Shown here piece after piece: positions 44,966-55,700 of a stretch of DNA of 64,000 bases. Both the position numbers and the translations under genes were made by a program. Within the stretch, counting starts at the first letter, position 1, and the number at the start of each line of letters is the position of its first letter. The DNA is taken from the NCBI GenBank assembly GCA_034508935.3, contig CM067446.1, positions 59,709,789 to 59,773,788 on the forward strand, in the 5' to 3' direction. The notes beneath the pieces are model-generated. The model worked only from the letters and a program-made list of their open reading frames with translations. It was not told the origin of the DNA and ran no database searches. Origin of the DNA: Berghia stephanieae (taxonomy: Eukaryota > Mollusca > Gastropoda > Nudibranchia > Aeolidiidae).

Positions 44966-46147
44966 GTATCATGCTTAATTTAGCATAGCTGCCAACCGTT
45001 CCGTTAAAAACGGATTTGTTCCGTATTTGACTTCCTGAGTCCGTCAGTCCTTATTTTTAGTTCAAAATCCCTATTTTGTAATTTTTGACTAATTTGTGGT
45101 AAAAAAGGCATGTGAGCCTAATGAATTATTATTATTGATCCATTATTATTACTATTACTACTACTATTATTGTTATTATTATTATTATTATTGGTGTCCA
45201 GTGAGAGCATAATCTCCATTTGTGTAGCTCTTTAATTTGAATTATGCCTCTATCATAAATGATTTTCAACAATTAAAAAAGTTTCATTCGTTTATATGAC
45301 GCCTGTATTTTACTCAAACCTTTCATAATGTATTGGAGATTTCCATAGAATATGGATGTTAGCCTCGATATACTTTGAATATTCTAAGACAGTATTGATA
45401 CTTTCACTATTTGTTACAAATATTATTTTGATTAAGAATAAAATTAAATCCACATCTTTGATTGGAAGGAATTCAATCAGAAAATCAATTGCTTATATAG
45501 ATCAAACATGACAATGATTATTTCCCTTTATTAATTTATGAAATATATAAATTTAATCCCTTTAAAAAACATCTTCATCTGATTTTAATTATTTTTTTTT
45601 TCAAGCAAGCTTTTGTAACGGTTTAGGTTCAAGAAAAATAAGTATACTCCATTTTTAGGTGTGTTTATCTTGTCAAAGTAAAGAAGTAGGAATTCTCTAA
45701 TATTTAGAGGTGCATTTTACTATAACTACTATTATAGTATACTACTTAAAGACCATTATGTTGCATGAAAGAAAACATATATGCAATCGTCTACTCTTTA
45801 TCTGAACTCACCTAATTTTTACCCCAAAACGCCCTCTCAAGTGATGTACCAGGTTGGCAGTTATGCATTTCTAACCATCTTAAGTTATTTCATTCATTTT
45901 ACAATTGTGCTTCTTGCATGGCTTACTCTACTCAGGCCTGACCAACGTGCGGCAGTAGACAAAATGTGGAGGCGATAACAGGTTTATCTTAACAGTTGGG
46001 TTTTTAATGGTAAACAATGCAGTTATCTAATAAAATCATTAATATACTCATTTAGGCACTGTATGAGTACTATAAGCCATTTAAAAAGCCAGAAATATTA
46101 TTTTTGAGAAAAAAATAATAAAACGAATTTGAATACAAGATTTACCT

Positions 46148-48244
46148 CTATGATAGCTTTAAAATCTTTTGTTTTGGCTCCTTGTCAGATGGCATGTTGG
46201 ACAACTTGCAGTAATTGTTAAGCAATATGTTGCTCAATATGTTACAGTGGTGCTCTTTAATTTGAAAATCAAACATTTCCGAAATTTTATACAAAGTATT
46301 ACTTAATGAATTTCGACACACGTTATTTGCAATAGACTGAAAAATAATGTAGGAAAAAATTGTCCACTGACAGGTTAAATCATTTGCCTTCTTCAAACCC
46401 CCTCTGTCTAAATTTGATGTATAAGATCCAAACTTATTAAAATAGGTAAATAAAACGTCCTCCTCTTCACCTGCGTGATCCTTACGTGTGACATAACCAG
46501 CAATGTATACTAAACTTTGTTTTACTTCATCTTTGACGGAAGATTCTAGATCTGGGAAATTGTCAACAATTTCACAAACTTCTTCTGACCACACAAATCC
46601 ACATTTGTCACAAGAATGACCTGACTCAGAAGAAAGCTCGTCAATATCAAAACGTAGACGAAGTAGTAATTTAGTTTGAAAGATATTAACTTTTTCAAGA
46701 ATTTGCTGGACATTAATGAAATAAGTACCACCACTGCCTTGTCTCAATTTACCAAAAGCTTTTTCTATGGGATCAGTTGTAAATTTTCCAAGAAGAACAT
46801 ATTCAGAAGACTCCAATAAATACTTTGTTAGTTCAATAATTCCTTTACATGTATGCTGAATGGCTAAAGAAGTATCACGAGTAAATTTTTTCTCTCTTTT
46901 ACCCTGTTGGCTTTGTAATTGAGAAGCAAAATCAGAAAAATCCTTAAGTATTTTTAATCCTAAATCTTTATCAGTAGAAATGGCTGCGCGTAATGGATCT
47001 TTGAATCGTTTGTCTTCAAAGCGTGATTTTACATTCATAATTTTCCAAAATTCAATTACCTTAGATATAAAATTTACTGTTCCGTCCACATTTTCATCTT
47101 GCATTCCAGGGTGTTCTATTAATGCTACCTTAGTCTCCTCACAGAAAACATTCAGACAGGTTTGAACTTTTTGTCTCTCAATAGGTTTGGGATTAGCAGA
47201 CTGATAATTTAATTTTGACATCTTCACTAGACTTTCATCTTCCATTTGCTGTAGTTTCTGTATGTGTTCCCATTTAGCTGTAAATTCATCTCCATTATCC
47301 TCAAAAACAAGTTGTCCCGTTTTTTCTGTGAGCCAGTTATTTCTTATGTTTTTAACTATATGTACAAAATCGTATAATAAAAATATATTGTCGGTTGTCT
47401 TCCAAGGAGATTCTAAAGAAAATAATTTGAAAAACGATTGATTGATTCTATTATTATCACAAATGATAGATACTACAGTTCCACCTGCTTTTTTTATATT
47501 ATTCAATAGCTCATTTGTTTGATCAAACATAAATTGTGAGTCCAGGTTACGCACAGGCAGCATTTTAATTAAATATGATGGACCACCAAAAGGTGAAACT
47601 AACATAAACCCTAAAACTGTTGTTGCAAGTTCTTCTGGCTTATTAACAGATTTTCCGAACAGTTTTCCTCCATGATATGTTAGGAGAGGTTTAACATAGA
47701 CTTCATCTATCAATAAAATATATTTTTTTTGCTGTTCCTCTAAGGAAGAAAAGACACTTGTTAAAAAAGTTAAATCGCTGGTATTGTTTACTTTAGATGA
47801 TATTCTGTTTAGGGTGGTTTGGCTTGGTAAACCAAAATCCTCACGAAGACGATTATATAAAGATCGGGAAGTAGCTAAATATTCAAAAGCTCGTACTATG
47901 ATATCAGGTGAATATTTCACATGTTTTACTGCAACTGTATTCAAAGTTGAACATTGTTCTAACAAAACAGACTTTTTGTGATTCAGTTCCAAAGAATTAA
48001 GATAATCTAAAGAAGCCTCAAGTTGTGACCATCGTGCAACTTTTGTAATCCTGTTTCTTGAAAGCGGTGTTATTGATGTTTTTACTCCTGCGTGATATCC
48101 ATCGAAGCTTTGATCAGGGTTGATTTTTAACATAAACCTTGGAATGCCAGAAGAATGCAAGTAATCTGTTGATTGTATGAATAAACAATTGTTGCTTACA
48201 AAAGAATCTCGCAAGGAAATTGTCGACCAGCTATAGAAGAGCAC
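46148..48244 (-). CDS. P element transposase, main body
   Basis: A 698-residue frame, THAP9/P-transposase like. IPRFMLKINPDQSFDGY and TPLSRNRITKVARWSQLE open the conserved body. The RNase H-like catalytic residues appear as LLIDEVYVKP (Asp 180), IICDNNRINQSFFK (Asp 263) and TTDPIEKAFGKLRQ (Glu 494); the spacing matches the D-D-E of the Drosophila P enzyme. Zinc-knuckle-like CDKCGF follows near 555. The frame is open to TAA at its end, but its first 15 or so residues are not homologous: the family sequence continues upstream in another frame (see the THAP entry). Confidence 0.9.
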   Translation of the reverse strand: MLFYSWSTISLRDSFVSNNCLFIQSTDYLHSSGIPRFMLKINPDQSFDGYHAGVKTSITPLSRNRITKVARWSQLEASLDYLNSLELNHKKSVLLEQCSTLNTVAVKHVKYSPDIIVRAFEYLATSRSLYNRLREDFGLPSQTTLNRISSKVNNTSDLTFLTSVFSSLEEQQKKYILLIDEVYVKPLLTYHGGKLFGKSVNKPEELATTVLGFMLVSPFGGPSYLIKMLPVRNLDSQFMFDQTNELLNNIKKAGGTVVSIICDNNRINQSFFKLFSLESPWKTTDNIFLLYDFVHIVKNIRNNWLTEKTGQLVFEDNGDEFTAKWEHIQKLQQMEDESLVKMSKLNYQSANPKPIERQKVQTCLNVFCEETKVALIEHPGMQDENVDGTVNFISKVIEFWKIMNVKSRFEDKRFKDPLRAAISTDKDLGLKILKDFSDFASQLQSQQGKREKKFTRDTSLAIQHTCKGIIELTKYLLESSEYVLLGKFTTDPIEKAFGKLRQGSGGTYFINVQQILEKVNIFQTKLLLRLRFDIDELSSESGHSCDKCGFVWSEEVCEIVDNFPDLESSVKDEVKQSLVYIAGYVTRKDHAGEEEDVLFTYFNKFGSYTSNLDRGGLKKANDLTCQWTIFSYIIFQSIANNVCRNSLSNTLYKISEMFDFQIKEHHCNILSNILLNNYCKLSNMPSDKEPKQKILKLS

Positions 48245-48613
48245 AAAGTATCAAAGTCTACAACATCTTGTTTAATAAATTCATTCAATTCATCTGGTTG
48301 ATGACAACGAGCTTGACTTTGTAGTTGTTCTAGGAAGTGGTGGTGGTGTTGGTACTAAACTTCTTGGAATGTTATCAAAAATAGAAGGAGGGTCTTTTGG
48401 TCTTAATCTTCCTTTGACTGAAATTGTTTCAAACCCTTCAGGAAAATGTTTGATGCAAACAACAGTGTTTGATGTGTTTGGGATATTGTCACGGGGTATT
48501 GCTTTCATCCACCTTTCACGTTCTTCTAAATTTTTAGGAAGTCTATAAACAGTAATTTTATCAGTTGATTTATAATTTGAATGGCAACCCGTAACACAAC
48601 ATTTTCTCCCCAT
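48245..48613 (-). CDS. P element transposase, THAP DNA-binding domain (out of frame with body)
   Basis: From ATG at 48613 the frame reads MGRKCCVTGCHSNY, VYRLPKNLEERERWMKAIP, VVCIKHFPEGF and GRLRPKDPPSIF: a C2CH THAP zinc finger (Cys 5 or 6, Cys 10, Cys 53, His 56) and the trailing conserved Pro/Phe. It stops at 48290. A second frame carries PDELNEFIKQDVVDFD and SSIAGRQFPCEIL, which links it to the main body. So two frame changes (in about 48300-48345 and at about 48195) separate domain and body; an intron is less likely because no good splice sites bracket them. Confidence 0.85.
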
Positions 48614-49382
48614 GTTTAGTCTAGACCTGTATTATAATTATGGGACCTAATGCAGACGAAGACAACTTATATTCTAAGAAGTCTCTTTACTTTCACTTTG
48701 AGTCAGTCAGAGAAGAGTAAGCGAACAGAGTTAGACTAGACTAGCAATCTTGATTATAAAGTTAATTCAATTTAAAAAAGCAGGTAAAATAATAAACAAA
48801 TAGAGTTATACTTGCATACGATATGAGGAAAAGTAATCCAAAGTGAAATAATACAAATTAGACACAACAGTAATTTGAAATTGACACCGATAGGAGGCTG
48901 CCATTTTGTTTGCGGCAGTAAACATGCCGTTCTCTTTTCCTCCTCCGATAAGATTTATACAGGAAAAAACAATAATAAAATTTAAAGTATTTATCTAATA
49001 TTAATTCTAGTACATTTCGCAATTGAAAAAACACAATATAATGATTGTGGTGTTAAATATAATTTTCCCTCTTTCTTTAAAACCTAATCCAAGTTTAGGG
49101 CTGTTACTTTTTACTCCCTCCTTTAATGGGTTGGCATTCTCGCCTCCACATTTTTAACTGCCTGCATAATCGGGAGGCCTGAGTAGAGTAAGCCATGGCT
49201 TCTTGTGTATTGGTCCTTATCAAAGTTGAGGCAGTTGAATTCTTTCTTTATATTGTCTGTTCTGAAATTTTGATCTCATTGTGGAAAGTGTCATTTTAAC
49301 GATTCAAATGTGCTGGAACTAAACCCGATAATTTAGCAACTTTTGGACTGGCCTCTGTTATCTCAAACTTGTTAGTGTTAGT

Positions 49383-50675
49383 AATTCAGAAAAGTGAGTG
49401 GAGCAGGCACTTATGTTGGTAACAACAAGATATGAAGTGAGTAGAAAAGTGCCAGAAGACAATAGAGAATAAAAAATTTTTTTTTTTCGCGGCGGTGGTG
49501 GGGTTTGAACCTGCGACCTTAATGGTACGACAACTCCGCCTGGCAGGTGAGAGCGTGGCTCTACCGTGTGAGCTATCCACGAACACAAAAATATTCGTTT
49601 CAAACCCAAAGTCATTTCTAGATCCCTCTCTCACCCACTTCTTGAGATCGCCGATTCGTTCGCCACCATCGCGAAGTAATTTTGACCAGCAGTTAAGCTT
49701 AATAGCCAATATTCTCATCACAAACATATAACATAGAAACGATTGAGACATTGAGTATGCTCCGGTGTATGGGGTGAATTTTTAATTCAGAAAAGTGAGT
49801 GGAGCAGGCACTTATGTTGGTAACAACAAGATATGAAGTGAGTAGAAAAGTGCCAGAAGACAATAGAGAATAAAAAATTTTTTCGCGGCGGTGGTGGGGT
49901 TTGAACCTGCGACCTTAATGGTACGACAACTCCGCCTGGCAGGTGAGAGCGTGGCTCTACCGTGTGAGCTATCCACGAACACAAAAATATTCGTTTCAAA
50001 CCCAAAGTCATTTCTAGATCCCTCTCTCACCCACTTCTTGAGATCGCCGATTCGTTCGCCACCATCGCGAAGTAATTTTGACCAGCAGTTAAGCTTAATA
50101 GCCAATATTCTCATCACAAACATATAACATAGAAACGATTGAGACATTGAGTATGCTCCGGTGTATGGGGTGAATTTTTAATTCAGAAAAGTGAGTGGAG
50201 CAGGCACTTATGTTGGTAACAACAAGATATGAAGTGAGTAGAAAAGTGCCAGAAGACAATAGAGAATAAAAAATTTTTTCGCGGCGGTGGTGGGGTTTGA
50301 ACCTGCGACCTTAATGGTACGACAACTCCGCCTGGCAGGTGAGAGCGTGGCTCTACCGTGTGAGCTATCCACGAACACAAAAATATTCGTTTCAAACCCA
50401 AAGTCATTTCTAGATCCCTCTCTCACCCACTTCTTGAGATCGCCGATTCGTTCGCCACCATCGCGAAGTAATTTTGACCAGCAGTTAAGCTTAATAGCCA
50501 ATATTCTCATCACAAACATATAACATAGAAACGATTGAGACATTGAGTATGCTCCGGTGTATGGGGTGAATTTTTAATTCAGAAAAGTGAGTGGAGCAGG
50601 CACTTATGTTGGTAACAACAAGATATGAAGTGAGTAGAAAAGTGCCAGAAGACAATAGAGAATAAAAAATTTTTT
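49383..50675 (-). mobile_element. SINE family D tandem: three units plus terminal repeat, one 9-bp target duplication
   Basis: Three head-to-tail units of 396 bp (401 in the first, from a longer T-run) start at 49383, 49784 and 50180, followed by a fourth copy of only the first ~100 bp (50576-50675). Units are almost identical. Each carries a minus-strand tRNA-like head (GTGGATAGCTCACACGG, GCAGGTTCAAACCCCACC). The whole block is flanked by AGTGTTAGT at 49374-49382 and 50676-50684, and copy 1 of the host repeat (near 37857) lacks it. Confidence 0.92.
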
Positions 50676-51269
50676 AGTGTTAGTAATAGTAATTAAAAAG
50701 GCTGACTTTTATATGTTGCGATTCTATGAAGGGGGGGGGGGGGGGGGGGGGGCGGCACACGTCGTCCCCTCACCCCAGGCCAAATGAGCGTTCCTTATCT
50801 TATTTTTGAAAAGTTGGCAGCTATGATTTAGGCATGATTGCAATACGAAGTGATAATTTATGTGAATTATATAGTGAAATATGAAAGAAAATGCCCATTT
50901 TGTCAAAAGACATTTCCACCAGATATACTTTCTTATATTAGACGTTCTTTCATTTCCTTTTTCAAAAAAACAATAAAAAACCAAGTTTTACGTTTAACGC
51001 CCTTTTCATCTCATTGAAGGTTATATAAAAGGCGGCACCTCCATTTTAAAGTCCGTCTGCGATTGAATGTTTCGTTGGTATATTTTGTTGAAATCGACTA
51101 TTTACATTATTTGTATTGAGATTATAATTTGACGTATCATACACATTAAACAATAATTACATAGTTGTCATATTATTATTACATGGTGTCCTATGGATCA
51201 ATAAACAAATTATAAAATGAATGGCACAGGATATTCAGTTATCATACATTCCTTACTTTAAGCACGTTT

Positions 51270-52960
51270 TCAGTTATTGATCTTCATCTGTATCTGAAGA
51301 ATCTTCATCACTTGGAGAAGAATCAGTATCTGATGGCATCCTTTCACTGTCATCTTCCAAGACATCCTGACCATCATCAATTTCTGACAAAATGTCTTGC
51401 AAATCTCTTGGCAAAAAGTCCTCTGCAAACCATCGAATCGCTAGTCCTCCAGATGGTGAAAATCTCCAGCCATTTTCCGTTGGGTCAGGCAGATCAAAGA
51501 ATTGGACAAGCGAGTTCCTCCACACCAGGGTTTGGTAGTTGGCTCTTTTCATGTGCAATTGGAGAACTTGATTGCAGGGTGGCATTTGTGAAAGATCAAC
51601 ACCATCTGAACTAGAAAGAATGCTTTTTTTGCCCTTAAAACTCTGCCTTACTTTATTATATCTGAGCTTGTCAACAGAGTTGTGTCTTTTCCATATAGAG
51701 TGCACATAAAAGCTTCCAATTTAGACTGGCCAGTTGGGCATACTTCTTGTGCTGTTCCAAGCCTGGCAAAGACATCGATTAGAGACTGATCCTTCATAAG
51801 AGTTTTCAGTAGCCTTACTTCTCCCTTTCCTGCAAAACAGCTTGTTGTGTCACAGCCAGTAAAAGCGTGGAGGCCAAGAATTGCTTCTCTTAGACATGAA
51901 GACATTGATGATGCTAGACTTGACATATTCTATTTGGCGTCGATTATTTCGTGCTCCAGTGTCAAAAATGAGCGTTTTATTAATCTTGTCAGCAAATGAC
52001 AGAAGGAGGAGAAAGACATCTGTATCAGGAGATTAGATAATTATTCTTTTTATAGCATCCTGATTTGAAATATATGAACAATGGAGAATTATTCGAGTAT
52101 CTGCTTCGTCTTGTGAAGAAAACAGATCTTGAATTGGTCTTGAAATCACTGATCTTCCATCTTCACTTGTGATAAATTCGCACCTATCTTCACATACATA
52201 AAAAAATTCTCTGTCTAATAAGTCGGGGGCATAAAGATCCTTTTGAATTTCCGAGAGAAGAAAATTGGTCAGTGTCTTCTATATTGCATCACTAGCCAAA
52301 AATGCTTTCCAGTTTGATGGTATTTTCATGGCAGGTCCTTTAAGAAGGAAGGAGTCATTTGTTCGCCCCCTTCTGTCTCGTTCACTGCTCTTTATCGAGT
52401 CTGATTTGTATGTGTCTGTAATAAAATGTACAGGTGTTCTCTGGGGTAAAGTGTGTAAAAATTTCTTTGGGAGTTCTCCAAATGTGTTGGGTATATTTGT
52501 AAAACTATGAAACTGTGACTTGCATCTTTGAGAGGTCTTCCGTGACAAGAAACTCCAGTTTTTAATGACACTTAGGAGCTGTGCTTTTTTTGTCTTGAGC
52601 GGTAAGCCAAGGACCATGGGGTTGGACTCAGTGGATAGCATAGAACCTTTTCCATGTCTATGTCATGCTCATGTGACAAAAACCAGTAACTGCCCAAAAA
52701 GGTTTCATTGAACTTTCATTTTTACTTTTGACCGTGACAACATTTGCAGCAGAGGCAAAAGTTTTAATTAGGGGATGTTTGAACGCAATAGATTTATCTT
52801 TTAGTCTTGTGTCAACAAAGCTCTCGAATCTTTCCTTTCCATATTTATCTACTTTCATTAGGTCATTTGTAACATCTTCTGACACTTTCTTCCCAGATGA
52901 CAAGCAAACTAATGTATCAGTTATCAGTACTCAATTCAAAAGGGTTGGTGAATGCTGAAA
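51270..52960 (-). pseudogene. Broken copy of the HAFTGCD-family gene, copy 2
   Basis: Minus-strand pieces in order: KKVSEDVTNDLMKVDKYGKE, SFLSRKTSQRCKSQF, EADTRIILHC, SPDTDVFLLLLSFADK, ILGLHAFTGCDTTSCFAGKG, SQMPPCNQVLQLHMKRANYQ, and an acidic Ser/Asp tail ending at 51274. It is homologous to 19440-22292 over the second half and includes an N-terminal part not seen there. Broken at several places. Having two broken copies in 64 kb argues that the gene is carried by a mobile element. Confidence 0.75.
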
Positions 52961-52999
52961 ATGCCCTTACAGTACTCCTAACACGTTTCTCACTTACTT

Positions 53000-53270
53000 T
53001 TCAAGCAGTCTCAGGTTTGGAATTATAGCCGAGATACAATGGTAAATAATTTCACCATCCATCTCCACCATTGTTATTTACTTTTCAACCAGTCTCAGGT
53101 TTGGAATTATAGCCGAGATACAGTGGTGAATAATCTAACCATCCATATCTACCAATGTTAACTCGAAGCAGTCTCAGGTTTGGAAATTCGCACGATGAAC
53201 TACAACGGTATCCAATATCACCATTTATCTCCACCATTGTAGTTAACAAGCAGTCTCAAACCCGTAAGCC
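53000..53270. repeat. Short tandem repeat, three ~75-90-bp units
   Basis: CAGTCTCAGGTTTGGAATT, ATAGCCGAGATACA and ACCATCCATCTCCACCATTG recur three times with drift; a fourth CAGTCTCAAACCCG ends it. Confidence 0.8.
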
Positions 53271-53765
53271 GAGAGAAAATTCTTAAATGAATCACGGAAT
53301 GAGATACATTCTTGGCCTTCTGATCAAAATATGTGTAAACCATCGCCCCCTATGGCGCAAACCCATCAGCTAACGGAACAGCTAAATATGCGCGTGTTGA
53401 CATTGTGTAACTCAGAGATGATGATGATGATGATGATAGATTACTGACAGACGATATCATAGAGTTCTATAATGGTCATTTCTTTACATCATGTTCAATA
53501 CCGCCATCAACAACGAGCTACAGGAAGGAAGTTAATAAGAATAAACAAAGGCTCTCACTCCTTCAGACACGGTAACAATACATGGGAAATAACTCTGTCA
53601 TTACTACACATGCTATAACAATTACGCAGTTATTTCTCATTCATTACAATAACGATGATGGTGATGATGATGATACATGTATGTGGTTACCTATTACTGT
53701 AAAAAGTAAGAAAACACACACAAAAATAAAAAACCCCCAAGAATTTACCTGACAACTGCTTACGC

Positions 53766-53912
53766 AGGTAGGAAAGTGCCAGAAGACAATAGAGAAAAAT
53801 ATTTCGCGGCGAAGATGGGGGCTCGAACCCGCGACTTTACTGGTACTACAACTCCGCCTGGTCGGGGAGGGCGTGACTCTACCGTATGAGCTATCCACCA
53901 CTCCAAAATGAT
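53766..53912 (-). mobile_element. SINE family D, single truncated copy
   Basis: AAAGTGCCAGAAGACAATAG, then reverse of a GCGGGTTCGAGCCCCC B-box and GAGCTATCCACC. About 85-90 percent like the tandem units by eye, missing their 5' 200 bp. Confidence 0.8.
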
Positions 53913-53944
53913 ATTGCTGTAAGACCACTTTCAATCCACTACCC

Positions 53945-54430
53945 TATAGATTGTATTCCTGGGGGACCCATTGCCTCACAAATAGTATCCCTAGAGAGAC
54001 CATTTGCGATCCACTCCCCCTCAAATAGTATTCTTTGGGACCCACAGCCTCACAAATAGTATTCCTGGGGGATACAGCCTCACAAATAGTATTCCTGGGG
54101 GACCTACAGCCTCACAAATTGTATTCCTGGGGGATACAGCCTCACAAATATTATTCCTGGGGAACCTATAGCCTCACAAATAGTATTCCTGGGGGACCTA
54201 CAGCCTCACAAATAGTATTCCTGGAGGACCTACAGCATCACAAATAGTATTCCTGGGGAACCCACAGCCTCAAAAATTGTATTCCTGGAGGACCCACATC
54301 CTCACAAATAGTACTCCTGGGGGACCTACAGCCTCATAAATAGTATTCCTTGAAGATCCACCAAATAGTATTCCTGGAAGATCCACCATCTGACAAATAG
54401 TATTTTCGAAAGACCCACCGTCTCACAGGC
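53945..54430. repeat. Minisatellite, 30-33-bp unit
   Basis: About 15 units of the form GCCTCACAAATAGTATTCCT with GGGGGACCTACA, degenerating at both ends. A long frame across it (repeating SQIVFLGD) comes only from unit periodicity. Confidence 0.92.
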
Positions 54431-54589
54431 AATCTTCAGTGGAGACTCGCCGCCTCAGAGATAATTTCAAAGTTTATTCAATCTTAGGCCAATCATACAA
54501 TTTGATGACAACATATATGAAAGTGGGAAAAATGGTAAATGGAACCGATACCATTAATAACCACAAAAAATACAACAATCTTAATACCA

Positions 54590-54650
54590 CCAAATAATAA
54601 TAATAATAATTATATAATAATAATAAATAATAATATATAATAATATCATC
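54590..54650. repeat. (AAT)n microsatellite
   Basis: Interrupted AAT run followed by CCACCATCA triplets. Confidence 0.85.
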
Positions 54651-55129
54651 ATCATAACTACCACCACCATCATTATTACTACCACCACCATAGTATTCAT
54701 TCGTGACTCACCGACTCACAGATTGTAATTCTGGGGGACCACTGAAGCTGCGTGGCTGTCGTTAGACGCGTCCTTGACCGAAGTCTAGAATTGCTGCCAC
54801 GAGGAAGGTTATCATCTCGTAAGCAGGCTTATTATTGTGACGAACGATTTTTTTTCTCTTATGATTTCTTTATCTTTCGTCGGTGTCTCATTCAAAACCA
54901 CTTCAAATTTTAGCGGACAACAATATTATTTGCGAAGGGAAACTAACACTTTGAGTTAAAACACTCAGGACATGGACAGTTTTATTCTACAGTTAAGCTA
55001 ATGTAAACATACACTCTTCAAACCCATTGATTGTATAACGGAACGCTACACCCGACCACTCACTCTCCGCTTAAGGCTTATTCACCTGTTCAATTGTCTG
55101 TCCATTGACTGCATATCTCCTAGTGTCGA

Positions 55130-55700
55130 TCATCGGCCACCAACACTCAAAACTTCCCGAACTCGATGACCAAGGAAAAGTCGGGAATTCCCGAGAAGTA
55201 GCACTTCAACTGAGCTTTGGATGGCTTTTTTGTATTAAAACTTAAAATACATTAAATAAATTCACTTTGTATAATAATAAAACATTGATACCTATAACCA
55301 TTTTGATCTATTTACAACGTTTGTGTTTTGTTAGCTGTTTAAAATATGATATAACGTCAATACCCAATACCAATGACTAGGTATTGAATGAAAGCACCGA
55401 TGACTAGAGCGATGCTCGAGACTTTTTTGAGTCTCGAGACTCAAAAAAGCATCGAGACGCAAAAAAGTCTCGAGCTTCGCTGGAATCATCGCCGACGAGA
55501 GAGGGGTGAACAATGCAGATAGTATACATTGTTAGTAACGCGTGCGTCGCTCGCGCAGTATAGTCTCGAGACTCGGGACTCGGGACTCAATACGAGAAGC
55601 ATCGACGACCAAGATTCTCGAGACGAGAAAAGCATCGAGAACTAAGTGGAGGTCGGGAAGTTCTCGGTCGTCGATGACCTGACTTCTCAAAACCTAAAGC
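55130..55700. repeat. CTCGAG-rich palindromic patch
   Basis: GAGTCTCGAGACTC (55429-55442) is a perfect palindrome at the centre of a larger one (55411-55454, arms GATGC...GCATC with a 7-base indel). CGAGAC, GCATCGAGA and CTCGAGAC variants recur across 55400-55640, and looser CCCGAGAAG and CATCGA motifs from 55140. No reading frame explains it. Confidence 0.75.

Larger units (their letters stand above)
45917..49197 (-). mobile_element. P-type DNA transposon (THAP transposase)
   Basis: 3,281 bp, ends CATGGCTTACTCTACTCAGG in inverted orientation (23 perfect bases: 45917-45939 and 49175-49197), with a second inverted block AAATGTGGAGGCGA inside each end. The 8-bp target duplication GCTTCTTG is at 45909-45916 and 49198-49205, the size P elements make, and CATG is also how the Drosophila P ends begin. 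It encodes a THAP domain and a P transposase on the minus strand. Confidence 0.95.
44985..50825. mobile_element. Dispersed repeat with GCATAGCTGCCAAC ends, copy 2, split by two insertions
   Basis: Native sequence occupies 44985-45916, 49198-49382 and 50676-50825, colinear with 36761-37940. The left end GCATAGCTGCCAAC is mirrored by GTTGGCAGCTATG at 50813-50825, so the original element was about 1.25 kb with its own inverted ends. It is interrupted by the P element (45917-49197) and by the SINE tandem (49383-50675). A 22-base G run lies at 50731-50752. Confidence 0.8.

Noticed and set aside
46980-47165. Plus-strand frames within the P transposase
   Set aside because: Shadows of the minus-strand transposase frame; no independent support.
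49383-50675. LTR-type element with ~100-bp terminal direct repeats
   Set aside because: The direct repeats are just the shared part of tandem SINE units; no primer-binding site or coding core, and a tRNA-like head lies in every unit.
54035-54247. Protein with repeats of SQIVFLGD
   Set aside because: Frame produced by the minisatellite; unit length changes shift the frame repeatedly.
53945-54430. CRISPR-like array
   Set aside because: Units are contiguous without unique spacers, and the genome is eukaryotic.
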